Source of the DNA: Metamycoplasma gateae
GTDB taxonomy: Bacteria > Bacillota_I > Bacilli_A > Mycoplasmatales > Metamycoplasmataceae
NCBI RefSeq assembly: GCF_036352135.1
Contig: NZ_CP143578.1
Location: forward strand, 310,001 to 374,000
Length of the DNA stretch: 64,000 nt
Reading direction: 5' to 3'
Part shown: positions 34,435 through 47,601 of the stretch, one piece after another
Layout of the letters: every line of letters begins with the position of its first letter
Numbering within the stretch: the stretch's first letter is position 1
Notes under the pieces: model-generated
The model's input: the letters and a program-made list of their open reading frames with translations, nothing else
Databases searched by the model: none
Told to the model about the DNA's origin: nothing
Program-made: the position numbers and the translations under genes

Positions 34435-35996
34435 GGTAATTCTGGAACTGGAATGTAATTATCTTTATTATATAAAGGTATAGTTTTGATAAATAAATCG
34501 TTAAAGATAATAATTTGATTATAAATTTCTTCAATTAACTCATTAGTTCAATCATTTGATTCATCTATTTTTCTTAAAATCTTAATTGCATCAGGTTGAG
34601 TTGCAAAATAGGTTAAAATATCATCACGATATTTAATAATACTGTTTTTAGGTATAACATTTATTAAACGATACTTAGCTAAAAATAATAGAATAATTTG
34701 CTGTGAGGGTGAATATGGTGAAAACTGCTTCTGCTTTAATAATTCATACACTTTAGAACCGTGATCTAAGATAATTCTTGTATTTTGATCTAAATCAGAT
34801 CCAAATTGTGCAAATGCTTGCATTTCATTATATTGAGCTAATTCAAGTTTTAAGCTTGAAACAATTTTTTTAGTCATTTTGGTTTGAGCTGCCGAACCGA
34901 CACGACTAACTGAATAACCAATATCGATTGCAGGTCTTTGACCTGAATTAAATAATGATTCCTTTGTAAAAATTTGACCATCAGTAATTGAAATAACATT
35001 TGTTGGAATATATGCTGATATATCTTCTGCTTGGGTCTCAATAATTGGTAAAGCAGTGATCGAACCACCGCCATAATCATTATTTAATCTTGCTGATCTT
35101 TCCAATAATTGAGAATGCAAGTAAAATACGTCACCAGGGTATGCTTCACGTCCAGGTGGTCTTCTTAATAATAATGATAATGTTCGATATGCAACAGCGT
35201 GTTTTGATAGATCATCATAAACTATTAAAACATTTTTACCTCTTGCCATTCATTCTTCGGCAATTGTAACACCAGTATATGGTGCTATATATTGTAATGG
35301 AGCACTTTCGGAAGCTGATGCAGCAATGATAGTTGTATATTTTAAGGCGTCGTTTTTTGATAACTGATCTACTATTTGAGTAATTGTTGAATTTTTTTGG
35401 CCAATTGCAACATAAATACAGTAAACATCTTTACCTTTTTGATTTAAAATTGCATCAATTGCTATTGCTGTTTTTCCAGTTTGTCTATCACCAATGATCA
35501 ATTCACGTTGGCCTTTGCCAATTGGTATTAAAGCATCAATTGCTAATATTCCTGTGTTCATCGGTTCCGAAACTTCTTTACGAGTCATAACACCAGGGGC
35601 AATTTTAAAAATAGGTCTATTTATTTCACCTTCGATCTTAGCCTTGCCATCAATTGGTTTCGCTAGTGCATTTACAACTCTTCCTAACAAGGAATCTCCA
35701 ACTTGTACAGAAATAACATCATGAGTTCTTTTTACGTGTGAATTTTCGACGATATTTCTATCATCACCCATGACAACAACACCAACTAATTCTTCTTCTA
35801 AATTAAGTGCCATTCCCACAATTCCGCAGTCAAAAATTAATAATTCACCATATTCTACATTGGTTAAACCACTAACTAAGGCAATACCATCACCAACTGT
35901 TATAACTCTACCAATTTCGTCATAACTTATATCTTCATTAAATTCTTTGATTTGATTTTTAATGATTGCTGACAAATCATTTGGTTTTAAAGCCAT
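34413..35996 (-). CDS. atpA: ATP synthase alpha subunit
   Basis: This is the non-catalytic nucleotide-binding F1 subunit. The 527-residue product has Walker A GDRQTGKT (about residues 174-181), the ATPase signature [17 protein letters not shown], and [20 protein letters not shown]. In-frame TGA codons are Trp (for example near 35247 and 34548). The C-terminus ends in WKAYKK inside the start of atpG. Confidence 0.97.
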
Positions 35997-36009
35997 ATTT
36001 TTCCTTTCA

Positions 36010-36540
36010 TTATACTAATGATTTAATCTTGTTTAATTTACCCAAAACAGAATTATCAATTAAGTATTCATCTACCTTAATTTTGACACCACCAATTAAA
36101 GATGGATCAATTATATTTTCCAAAGTGATATTCGATTTTAAATCTAATGATAATTTTTGTTCTAATTTTTTAATTTCAATTTCAGTTAATGGTTTTACAG
36201 AATATATATGCCCATACTTAATATTTAATTTTTCATTAGATAATTCAACAAAACGATGAAAAATAATATCTATATATTTAACAACATGTTTTTTTGTTGC
36301 TAATTTTATTGTATTAACAATATAAGGATGATATGAGCCGAATGCATCATCAATTAACTTATATTTTTTTTCTTCTTTTATATCAAATGAGTTTAATATT
36401 TTTAAATACTCTTTATTTTGTTTTAAAACTTTAATAATAGTCGCTGATTCGTTTGTTATTTCGATTAATTTGTTTGATGATTTTGCTAAATCAAATAAAG
36501 CAAAAGATCAATTATTTATAATCTCATTTAATTCAGTCAT
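36010..36540 (-). CDS. atpH: ATP synthase delta subunit
   Basis: This is the peripheral-stalk connector of F1 and Fo. The 176-residue product shows the helical N-domain ([11 protein letters not shown]) and the conserved C-terminal [17 protein letters not shown]. It starts 3 bases after the atpF stop, consistent with coupled translation. Confidence 0.93.
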
Positions 36541-36543
36541 AAA

Positions 36544-37098
36544 TTATTTATCAATAACTTCATTAATCATTTTAATATTGTCACTATCTTTGATTTCACG
36601 AGAGATAATTTTTTTTGCTATCTCAACTGCGTTTTCCATGATAATTTTCTTTTGTTCAATATTAAATTCTGCTCTTTTTTTATTAATCAAAATTTCAGCC
36701 TGTTCTAACATCATCTCAGCTTTTTTCTTAGCTGTTGCTGAACCACTGTTTACAATTCTTTCGCTCTCAGCTTTAGCATTATTTATAATAGTTCTTGCTT
36801 GATTGGTTGCTTCAATAATTTTTTTATCATGTTCTTCTTGAACTTTTAAAGCATCATCTTTTGCTTTAATTGAAGCATCAATATTTTCTTGAATAAGTTC
36901 TTGACGCTTTTTTACCATTTTCTTAACTGGTTTATAAACTAAAAATGTAATAATAACAGTAACAAGCATTAAAACTATTAAAGAAAATACAAATAATGGT
37001 CAGTTAAAAGTTAATCCAGAAAAGGTTTTTTCAAGCTCTTCTGAAACACTTCCACTTCCTTCATAAATCTTATTTAAGATTGAATCAGGGTTATACAT
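36544..37098 (-). CDS. atpF: ATP synthase subunit b
   Basis: This is the peripheral stalk of Fo. The 184-residue product has one membrane helix (about residues 34-56) and a long charged coiled coil rich in Ala, Lys and Glu. The ATG at 37098 was preferred over an internal Met because it supplies the complete membrane segment and lies 9 bases after atpE. In other mycoplasmas this subunit is a lipoprotein; no lipobox Cys is present here. Confidence 0.93.
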
Positions 37099-37106
37099 AA
37101 TTTTTA

Positions 37107-37415
37107 TTATATAAAGATTAATAATAAAGCAATAACTAAACAATAAATAGATGCTGTTTCAACAATAGCTAAACCTAAAATTAATAATGTACGTACTTTA
37201 GATAAAGCTTCAGGATTTCTCCCTACTGCTTCACAGGCCTTAGCAACAGCAATACCTTGTCCTAAAGAAACAACTCCGGCACCACAAATTGCAAGACCTG
37301 CTCCTAACATTGTTAAACCATAAGCAATAGGATAATTTTGTGCATCTTTTTCACCTGCTTTTGTGGCATCAAAGGTTTGAATTATTTCATTAATTTTATT
37401 TAATTTATCAATCAT
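37107..37415 (-). CDS. atpE: ATP synthase subunit c
   Basis: This is the proton-carrying ring subunit. The 102-residue product has two membrane helices and the polar loop around EAVGRNPEA. The proton-binding acid in the second helix is the Glu of LAIVETASIY. An N-terminal extension of about 25 residues precedes the first helix, as in other Mollicutes. Confidence 0.96.
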   Translation of the reverse strand: MIDKLNKINEIIQTFDATKAGEKDAQNYPIAYGLTMLGAGLAICGAGVVSLGQGIAVAKACEAVGRNPEALSKVRTLLILGLAIVETASIYCLVIALLLIFI

Positions 37416-37456
37416 TTTTTTCTCCTTGTAATTTGTATAAAATAAAGTAATTAGCT

Positions 37457-38272
37457 TTAGACTTTAATATTTTGAATTTCTTTTGTCTCTTCTATGTTTT
37501 GTTTATTCTTAATAATTTTTCTTTTTCAATCGCGGATTTTTTTCTTATGCTTTTCTTTAACATCTACCTCAGCAGCTTGGGACCAATAAGAAATTGTTAG
37601 AACAACAAAAACAAATGCTTGTATTGCTCCACCAAATAGATCAAAGTATAAATTAAATGCGGGTAATACTAAAATTCCAAATGGATTGAAGGTTACTGCT
37701 TCTGATGTGGCTGGAACTCCAATTATTTTTGCTCAAATATTATTTAAAAATATCGAAGCAAGAGAAACTAAAACAACTCCACCGATTATGTTTCCATAGA
37801 TACGGAAAGTCATTGAAATTATTGGAGAGTAATTAGATGCAAACTCTAATGGATTTAATAATTTAATTATGTATTTTATTTTATTGTATGCAATCCCAAC
37901 TCCGGCAGTTCCTAATCAAGAAACAACAGTTGCTGCTAAGACAGCTGACAATGATGATCCTATAGGTGCTAAACCGATAATTGATAAAATATTTCCAAAA
38001 AATATAAATACAAATAAAGAAATTAAATATGGGTTAGCTTTTTCAAATTTTGTTTCATGCGTTTCACTTATAAAATTATCTCCACCGATTATTGCAGTTT
38101 CAACTAATACAACCGCTGCTGAAGGTGCTTTGTTTGCTTTTTGTTTTTTTACTGCAATATAAATCAATATTGATAAAACAAAAGTAATAAATACTAAACT
38201 AATTAATGAAAAAATTTGATTGCTATTAATTTCTGATGAACCAAATCAATTAACTTTTAATAGTTTATCCAT
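37457..38272 (-). CDS. atpB: ATP synthase subunit a
   Basis: This is the Fo channel subunit. The 271-residue product has 5-6 membrane helices and the key Arg in MTFRIYGNIIGG. The C-terminal tail after the last helix is highly basic. Its start overlaps the end of the atpI-like gene by 8 bases. Confidence 0.95.
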
Positions 38273-38720
38273 TGTTCTCCTTTCTTTTATTTTTTATAAA
38301 TAAAACAACTGCTCAAGCTATAGAATAAATAGACATTAATAAATATGGAAATGTCATAGCAATTGTATTAAACGGAAAAAAAGCTACATTATATAATTCA
38401 TTATTAGAATTAACATGTACATTTATCCAAATAAATAAGCTAAAAATACATCCATTAAAAATAATCAATAGTAAAAAAACTAAAATAGCAATAAACTTTT
38501 TAATCTTATATTGCTTTTTATCTTGGGTTTCTAAACTATTTTTTACTAATTTTAAAACGATTTTTAACGATATTAAGAATAATAAAAAACTAACTATACC
38601 AACTAAATGTCCTAATAGCAATGAATAATCAAAAAATGATACTGAAGCTAAAATAAGAAATAAAGAAATATTTAATGTGGTATAAGTTATTCAAAAATTT
38701 TTTACATTTATTTTATTCAT
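38265..38720 (-). CDS. atpI: AtpI-like membrane protein, first gene of the atp operon
   Basis: The 151-residue product has four predicted membrane helices with a basic loop between helices 2 and 3 (KNSLETQDKKQYKIKK). Sequence similarity to known AtpI is not obvious to me; the call rests on position upstream of atpB and topology. The ATG at 38720 gives the first helix; a shorter frame starting later would remove it. TGA encodes Trp at two points. Confidence 0.7.
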
Positions 38721-38728
38721 GCTCAAAT

Positions 38729-38758
38729 GGTTATAAAAAATAACCTAAATAAATTATA
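38729..38758 (-). promoter_or_regulatory. atp operon promoter and 5' hairpin
   Basis: The -10 TATAAT lies at 38753-38758 on the minus strand. The predicted start near 38746 places a GGTTA...TAACC hairpin (38729-38745) at the very 5' end of the mRNA. A 22-base inverted repeat with 9-bp arms (38761-38782) overlaps the -35 zone. Confidence 0.5.
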
Positions 38759-38846
38759 TTACTTTTTATTTATATAAAAAGTTATAAATATTAAGAAATT
38801 TAAAATTAAATTTTATTAAAAATAAAAGCCACTTTTATAATGTCCT

Positions 38847-39624
38847 TTATTTTGTTGTATTAAAAAGTTTATCTCTATTTTTATATACATAAGAATAATC
38901 ATTTATCTTAAAAACCTTATCCTCAAATGCAATATCGTTGTAATTAAATATTAAAAAATAATAAAATTCATTATCCAACTTATTTTTGCTTAGTTTATGA
39001 AATTGTTTTTTTCAATTTTTAATTTTAATTTTAAACATCACATCATAAGTTTTATATACACTAGTAATAAAAGTCATTTTTAAATGATTTAATTCAAATT
39101 TTTTTAGTAATTCATCATTATTTGATTCAATATTTTTAAATAAAATTCCATCTAAAGAATCATTTTCTTTTTTTCATTGTTTAAATTCATTTTTAATTTT
39201 AATTTCTTTAATTATTAAAATTAAATTGCACAGAAGAACAGCCAAACTTAGCACAAATACTAAAATAATTAAAATAAAAAAGATAATAAGCTCTTTGAAA
39301 AATACTCCATCTATTTTTGGTATATATGGTGCATTAATTGAAATAAAAATTATTGATAAAATACAAAATATTATGGAAATAATTAAAAAACTTATTTCAC
39401 AAATATAGATCTGGTTATTTTTTTTATAAAAAGTTTTAAAAAAATGATGAATTTATATTTAGCTTATTTGTTAAAAAAATCTGTGAAGTTCCTTTTTTTA
39501 TAAAAATATTCTTAATTTTCCTTGAAAATACAAAAGCTAAAAGGGTATAAAAAAATACAATAAAAAATATACTAATAATAAGAAATATAATTGAAAAGTT
39601 TTTAAGTAAGTTTAAATTCATCAT
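38847..39624 (-). pseudogene. membrane protein, frame broken at an A7/T7 run
   Basis: An ORF beginning MMNLNLLKNF (ATG 39624) stops at 39436. A second frame is open from 39452 to the TAA at 38847. A run of seven identical bases (39438-39444) lies at the junction. Removing one base fuses them into one protein of about 258 residues. It would have an N-terminal membrane helix, two further helices (IIFCILSIIFIS, LIILVFVLSLAVLL) and a C-terminal charged domain. That domain resembles the C-terminus of the neighbouring gene (pattern KxxLD-x-E-xYYFL-xxNY-xxI). It is either a decaying gene or one switched by slippage. Confidence 0.55.
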
Positions 39625-40117
39625 TTAAAATTTCCTTTAAAAAATATATAAAATATTTTTCATCATAATCTATGTTGTTGATTTTTATCCCTTTGTAATT
39701 TAAAAGCAAAAAATAAGTTAATTCATCTTTATCTAATGTATTATTTTTTAAAAAACGTTTTTTAGAATCTGAAAATTTCTTAGAATAAAAATGCATTTCA
39801 CTATCTTTAAAAATCGGTATCCTTATTTCCATTTTTTCATTCAAGATCGTATATTTAAAATGTTCAAAATTTTCAGGTTTTTCAATATTTAGAGAAGAAT
39901 TTAAAGGTAATAAATTATTTTTTTCTTCTCAATCTTTTACATCTTTCTTTATACTGTTTGTTTTTACTATATTTTTAGATATCAATCATAATGGTTCGAT
40001 TAAAAATAAATAAAAAGGAAGAATAAATAAAAACGAATTAGAGCTAAATTCCTTTGGAAAAAAAAAATATAAAACTAGAAATGTTATTAGTGACGAAATA
40101 AATAAAAAAGTATATAA
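39602..40117 (-). CDS. membrane protein paralogue, start unclear
   Basis: The open frame encodes two membrane helices (FLFISSLITFLVLYFFF and FLFILPFYLFLIEPLWL) and a C-terminal charged domain paralogous to that of the next gene. There is no ATG ahead of the first helix in this frame; an ATG at 40125 is in another frame. The gene therefore either uses a non-ATG start (for example ATT or TTA) or is 5'-damaged. It overlaps the next gene by 23 bases. No family recognised. Confidence 0.5.
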
Positions 40118-40197
40118 CTATTCATTTTAATTAAAAATATTAAAAAAATTATAGTACTTAATTATCTAAATCACCGTAAAAAAACATCTTCTATTTT

Positions 40198-40238
40198 TTA
40201 GCACTTTGATGTTAAGAGTGCTAAAAAAATGATATAAT
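40198..40238 (+). promoter_or_regulatory. CIRCE operator and promoter of clpB
   Basis: TTAGCACTT, nine bases, then GAGTGCTAA (40198-40224) matches the HrcA-binding CIRCE element with one mismatch. A -10 TATAAT lies at 40233-40238. Heat-shock control of clpB by HrcA is known in mycoplasmas. Confidence 0.93.
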
Positions 40239-40284
40239 AATATTAGTTTTTAATTAGAATTAATTTTATAAATAGGAGAAACAT

Positions 40285-42426
40285 ATGCACGCATCTTGAA
40301 CACCTTATGAAGAAAAAGATGAAAAAGATCCACTTTTAAAATACGGAAGAAATTTAACCGAGCTTGCGCTTGAAGGAAAATTAGAACCAGTTATTAATAG
40401 AGATGACGAAATCAGATCGTTGGTAAGAATTTTATCTCGTAAAACTAAGAATAATCCAGTTTTAGTTGGGGAACCTGGCGTTGGAAAAACTGCAATTGTT
40501 GAAGGTCTTGCAAGAAAAATTATTGAAAATCAAGTGCCTGAAAATTTAAGAAATAAAAAAGTTTATGAATTAAACATAGCTTCAATTGTGGCTGGAACAT
40601 CGTTCCGTGGGCAATTTGAAGAAAGAGTTCAATCTATATTAAAGAGTATTCAAAAAGCAAATGGGGAAATTATTTTATTTATTGATGAAATACATATGAT
40701 TGTAGGCGCCGGAAATACTAGTGAAGGAAGTATGGATATAAGCAACATGCTTAAACCAATGATGGCAAGGGGCCAACTTCATCTAATTGGAGCTACAACG
40801 TTAGAAGAATATCGTAAGCATATTGAAAAAGATTCAGCATTAGAAAGAAGAATGCAAAAAATATTCATAAATGAACCAACAATCGAAGACACAATAACAA
40901 TTCTTAGAGGAATTAAAGAAAGATACGAATCATTTCACGAAGTTAAAATAAAAGATGAAGCTTTAATAGCTGCAGCTAATTTATCAGCTAGATATATTTC
41001 TGATCGATTTTTACCTGATAAAGCTATCGATTTAATTGATGAGGCTGCTGCTAATATAAAAACTGAAATGAAATATATTCCAGAACAAATTGAAAAATTG
41101 AATAATGAAATTGTTAAATTAGAAATTGAAAAAGTTGCAATCGAAAAATCGATTACCCAAAAAAAAGATGATGAACGAATTAATCAAATAACAACTAATT
41201 TAGATAACTTAAAAGAAAAACATAAAGTATTAACCGATCAATGAAATAAGGAAAAAGATCTTATTGCTAAATTATCATCATTTAAAGATAAAATTGAAGA
41301 ATTAAAAAGACATCTACCAATCTTACAATCTGAAGGCAAGTTTGTAGAAGCTTCTAAAATAATGTATGTTCTTTTACCTCAACTTGAAGATTCTAAAAAA
41401 GAAACTGAAGAAAAATTAAATTCCTTAGAAAATAGATTAATAAAAGAAACTATTGACGAAGAAGAAATTGCAAACGTTGTAAGCAAATGAAGTAAAGTGC
41501 CTGTGAATAAACTATTAGAAACACAAAAAAATAAGTTACTAAATTTAGCAACAAACTTAGCAAAAAGAGTAAGAGGACAAGATGAAGCAATAAAATTAGT
41601 TTCTGAAGCAATAAAAAGATCAAAAGCAAAAATAAATGATCCAAATAGACCTATAGGTTCATTCTTATTTCTTGGGCCAACAGGAGTTGGAAAAACCGAG
41701 CTTGCAAAGGCATTGGCCTATAATTTATTCGATGATGAAAATCACATAATTAGATTAGATATGTCTGAATATATGGAAAAACATTCAGTATCTAAATTAA
41801 TAGGCACTCCTCCAGGATACATTGGATATGATGATAATAGCGGACAACTTACTGAAAAAATTAGACAAAATCCATATTCGATTATTTTATTTGATGAAAT
41901 AGAAAAAGCACATAGCGATGTATTAAATATACTACTTCAAATATTAGATGATGGGATCTTAACAGATAATAAAGGTAGAAAAATTAACTTTAAAAATACA
42001 ATAATAATAATGACCTCAAATGTCGGTAGTGAACAAATAATGAAACAAATGCCAACTAAAGAAGAATTACTATCTATATTATTAAAAAAATTCAAACCTG
42101 AATTTATCAACAGAATTGACGAAGTTGTTCCATTTAATCAACTTGATTTAAAAATTGTGCAAGAAATTGTAAAACTAGAGCTAGAAAAATTAAACAAGCG
42201 TATCTTTGAAAATATTAATGCTAGATTATCTTATGACAAAGAAATCTTAAAATTCATAGCAAAAAAATCATACAATGTTGCTTTTGGTGCAAGAGTAATT
42301 AAAAGATTTATTCAAAATAATATAGAAAATAAAATTGCGGACTTAATATTAAATAATGAAATTAAAGAAAATTCAATTATCGAATTAGGAACTAGTGAAG
42401 ACAATTTAAAATTTGAAATATTCTAA
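40285..42426 (+). CDS. clpB: ATP-dependent chaperone ClpB
   Basis: ClpB is a disaggregase working with DnaK. The 713-residue product lacks the usual N-terminal Clp-N domain (about 140 residues) and begins close to AAA-1. Walker A1 is GEPGVGKT (about residues 62-69), followed by a Leu/Lys/Glu-rich middle domain (about 270-400) and Walker A2 GPTGVGKT (about 462-469). The pore motif GYIGYD and sensor/arginine-finger regions follow. TGA encodes Trp near 41242 and 41488. The ATG at 40285 follows AGGAGAAAC. Confidence 0.96.
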
Positions 42427-42434
42427 ATTAAAAA

Positions 42435-42455
42435 AACAAGGCTTTATACCTTGTT
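42435..42455 (+). terminator. terminator after clpB
   Basis: AACAAGG and its complement enclose a 7-base loop, followed by T-run. It is also usable by tRNA-Lys on the other strand. Confidence 0.8.
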
Positions 42456-42463
42456 TTTTTATA

Positions 42464-42539
42464 TGGTACATCCTGTGGGGCTCGAACCCACGACCCAGGG
42501 ATTAAGAGTCCCTTGCTCTACCGACTGAGCTAAGGATGC
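42464..42539 (-). tRNA. trnK: tRNA-Lys (anticodon CTT)
   Basis: The anticodon loop CTCTTAA gives CTT (Lys, AAG). GCATCCT pairs with AGGATGT using a terminal G-U. D-arm AGCTCAGTCGGTAGAGC, T-loop TTCGAGC and an encoded CCA are present. Confidence 0.93.
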
Positions 42540-42854
42540 TTATTTAAAAGCAGTATAATTATAAACTAGTTTTTGTTTTTTAAATACCAAAAATAAAAAA
42601 ACATATATATTTAAAATAACAAACAAACCAATTAACATATTAAATTTTAGTGCTCTAATAGATAATTTGAACAAAAGAGCTTTTTAAAAACTTTTTAAAT
42701 TTGTATTTTATTACCATATAAAATTTATTATTGTTGCTAAAAAATACTATACATTATCGACGTTAGACATATAACTTATTAAGAGATAAACATCTTAAAA
42801 TATTAACGTTAAAATTGGTATAATTTAAACTAATTTAATCACAAGGAGGGTATT
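42540..42854. other. intergenic region between tRNA-Lys and the ABC-F gene
   Basis: About 315 bases without an open frame. It holds the tRNA-Lys promoter on the minus strand. Near the right end is a promoter for the ABC-F gene (TATAAT near 42817) with an AAGGAGG ribosome-binding site at about 42843. Nothing else was recognised. Confidence 0.5.
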
Positions 42855-44468
<1,614 letters not shown>

Positions 44469-44470
44469 AA

Positions 44471-44514
44471 AAATACCTAGAATTTAGGGGATGATCCAAA
44501 AATTCTAGGTATTT
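44471..44514. terminator. bidirectional terminator between ABC-F and CNNM genes
   Basis: A 14-bp stem around ATACCTAGAATT has A/T-runs on both sides. Confidence 0.8.
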
Positions 44515-45774
44515 TTAATTACTTCAATCAATCTCAATATAATCAAATTTTTTTTCTTTTGATTTTCTTTCTAAAACCTTGAAAGTTATTTTATCATCTA
44601 ATGTGTATTTGGTATTTTTTCTTAAAAGATGACCAACTTTATTTTCCAATCAAACTGACAAAGTTTGATTTTTTTCTTTTTCATCTAATTCATAATCCAA
44701 ATAATCTTCGAGCTCAAGCTGTTTTCATAAAGTTTTCATTAGAACTGTACCCTTGGCTTCTGAACGTTCTAAACTAATCTCATAAATTTGTTCATCATTA
44801 TCATATTCATCGTATATTTCGCCAACAACTTCTTCTAAAATATCTTCTATTGTAATAATACCAATAGCCTTATCATCATTATTACTTTCTGTAACAAATG
44901 CCATTTGTGCTCTTGATTGACGCATTTTTTCTAATGCAACAGATAATATAGAATTAGCAGATACCCTTGGAACCGTTTTAATATAGTTCATAATATTTCC
45001 TCTTTGTAAGAAGAAAATATCCTTAAGCAATAATATACCAATTAATTCACCGTCTTTTTCAACCGGGATTCTTGAATAGTTGGTTTCTTTAAACATAGAT
45101 AATGCTTCTTGCATTGTTGCTTTAGAACTAATAAAATCAACGTTTTTTAATTTAACATAATGTTGTGATACCTTTGTTGAATCAAGGTCTAAAACATTTT
45201 GAGCCATAGCAGATTCTTTTATTTCCAATACACCTTCATCTTGTGCAATATTTAAAAGATTTTTTACATCTTCCTCAGTATTTGTAATATAAATTTTTTT
45301 ACCAATTTTTGAAATTGGATATGTAATTGGAATAAAAATTCAATATAACATTTCTATAAATCAATAAAATGATCTAACAGTTTGCTCGGGTCTATGTTTA
45401 GCAATTAACTTAGGTATTATTTCAGCAAACAAAACAATTATTGGTGTCATTACAATTGTTGAAATAATTGATGCAAGTCCTACTTTTGAAGCTCCAAAAG
45501 CTTGAGTTAATAAATAAGCTAACAATGTTGAAGAAGCGATGTTTACTAAATTATTGGCGATTAAAATTGTTCCTAATGTTCTGTTAAAAAAGTTATGTTG
45601 TTTTTCAATTATTTTATAACCTTTTACCTTTTTTTCAACCATAGTTTCAATCTTAATTCTTGATAAAGATGTATATGCTGTTTCGGTAGCAGAAAATATA
45701 CCTGATGAAACAAGTAAGAGGATTAATGATAATATTAATAATATGTACTGTCAAGTATTGAGGTGAATATCCAT
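44515..45774 (-). CDS. CNNM/CorC-type membrane protein with CBS pair
   Basis: The 419-residue protein has the HlyC/CorC (hemolysin-like, UPF0053) layout. A DUF21 membrane domain with four helices contains SSGIFSATETAYTSL and AEIIPKL. A CBS pair (about residues 190-310, SRIPVEKDGELIGILLLKD and AIGIITIEDILEEVVGEI) follows, and then a C-terminal transporter-associated domain ending in FDYIEIDW. Relatives act in Mg2+ or Co2+ export or homeostasis. TGA-encoded Trp residues interrupt the frame. The ATG at 45774 gives the full first helix. Confidence 0.92.
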
Positions 45775-45879
45775 TTAAAATTTCTCCATTTAAAAATTAA
45801 TAATTTAAATTAAATACAATAATATAAATATTAACAAAAAAAATTATTTTAATAGCTTATTTCTTTATAATGTTATATT

Positions 45880-46437
45880 ATGTTTAAATTTGAAGATGTA
45901 AAACTAGTTCAATTACCTGAAAAAATATTAAGAGAAAAATCTCAAGATGTAGAAGTTCCTTTATCAGAAGAAAATATAAATCTAATTGAAAAAATGATTT
46001 TTCACGTTTCAGATAGTCAAAAACCTAATACTAAATTTAGACCTGCTGTAGGGGTTGCTGCTATTCAATATGGGATACCTAAGAATATTTTTTATATTTT
46101 AATTGTCGATCAAAATAACAATGTTATTTTTAATGATGCTTTAATAAATCCAAAATTAATTGGTCATTCAAGCCACAAAATTTCACTTTCTGAAGGCGAA
46201 GGATGCTTAAGCGTTTCAGAAGAATGACCAAAACAGGCAGGTTATGTACCAAGATATTCAAGAGTAATTATGGATGCATATTCTTACTTTGAAAAAAAAT
46301 GAAAAAGATATGAAGTAAACGGATATACTGCAATTGTTTTTCAACACGAATATGATCATTTACAAGGTAATTTATTTATTGATAGAATTAATCAAAAAAA
46401 TCCATGAGAAAAAGATAAAGATTTGGAAGTTTTATAA
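45880..46437 (+). CDS. def: peptide deformylase
   Basis: Def removes formyl groups from nascent N-termini. The 185-residue metallo-enzyme has the three family motifs: [11 protein letters not shown] (GxGxAAxQ-like), EGCLSV with the metal Cys, and QHEYDHL with the catalytic Glu and two metal His. Trp codons after EGCLSVSEE are TGA. It is monocistronic with a strong terminator. Confidence 0.96.
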
Positions 46438-46444
46438 TTAAAAA

Positions 46445-46472
46445 TACACCGCTATATTTCCTGGCGGTGCAT
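46445..46472. terminator. bidirectional terminator after def
   Basis: The GC-rich stem CACCGC/GCGGTG is followed by seven T on the plus strand. It is also usable by the minus-strand gene ending at 46477. Confidence 0.8.
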
Positions 46473-46476
46473 TTTT

Positions 46477-47598
46477 TTATTTTAATTTATCAAATAATAA
46501 TGGAACTTCAAATTGTATTTCATCTTTGCTGAAGTTAGGCTTTATATAAATTCCATATTGAGTTTTATATTTTCCTAGTTTCTCAGTATGAGTTGATAAG
46601 GTTATTACTCTTGCTTTAAAACTTAGAATACTGTTGGTTTTTCAACTATCATCATCTGTATCAAAGTTTTTAATTTCAATTGGTGAGGTGAAGATAATTG
46701 GGGAATAAAAGTTATTTGTTTCAGTAATAAAGTTAGAAACTATTTGCATGTTTTCTAAATTATCATTTATTTTGAATTGTTCATTAAATAATCAAGAAAT
46801 ATCTATTAAGCTTTTAAAATCTTGTTCATTCTGTCTTATAAGGTTATTTATTTTTTCGATGTATTTTTTAAATTCATCTTTATATTTATTAATTTTTTCT
46901 TTTGAAAAATTATCATTAATATTTATGGGTAAGAAAAGTTTATAAAGAATTTTTTTCTTTAAATCATTTAAAAAATCATCATTGAATTCGTTTTCTTTTG
47001 AAATAACATTATTTTTATCGTATTTAATAGTTTTTTTAGAAGTTAATAAAGGAAAGTTTCTAACAACAAATTCAATAGGGGCATTTCCTTCTTCTCTAAA
47101 AACTAAATCAATAAATAATGTATTTTGTGATACTGAGTCAATTACAAAATTTTCGTACTGCACTGATCAGTTTTTATTTTGATTTTTATTGACAAAAGTT
47201 GCATATTTAGAAAAAATTAGTTCATAATTTTGCTTACTATCGTTATTTACAATTGTATTAATTAAATCTTCAGGAGTAGAATTAATTGTTTGATTTTCAT
47301 TAATTTTTATTTCGATAAGATTGTTTGATGATTTTAAATTTGTAAATGAATGTTTATTAATTTTTGGATATCAATAAATCAAGGCCTTTGATGGTTTTGA
47401 TAATTGAATCGCAACGGTCGCAGATAATACCGACACTAATGCAACTGAAGAAATTGATCAAAATAGTATTTTTCTTGTTCTTTTGGATTTTACTACGGCT
47501 TTTGCATGTCTTTTATGTTTTAATTGATCTTCAGGACTAACATCTTTATCAATCGAGTCAACTCAATCTATCTCTAAATCATTTTTTTTCTTTTTCAT
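46477..47598 (-). CDS. membrane-anchored hypothetical protein, 373 aa
   Basis: The product has a basic cytoplasmic N-terminus (about 45 residues, many Lys/Arg), one membrane helix (about residues 46-66, FWSISSVALVSVLSATVAI) and an extracellular domain of about 300 residues. That domain is rich in Asn, Lys and aromatic residues. There is no lipobox. It starts 3 bases after the stop of the giant helicase gene and is probably co-expressed. Family not recognised. Confidence 0.78.
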
Positions 47599-47601
47599 AA
47601 T

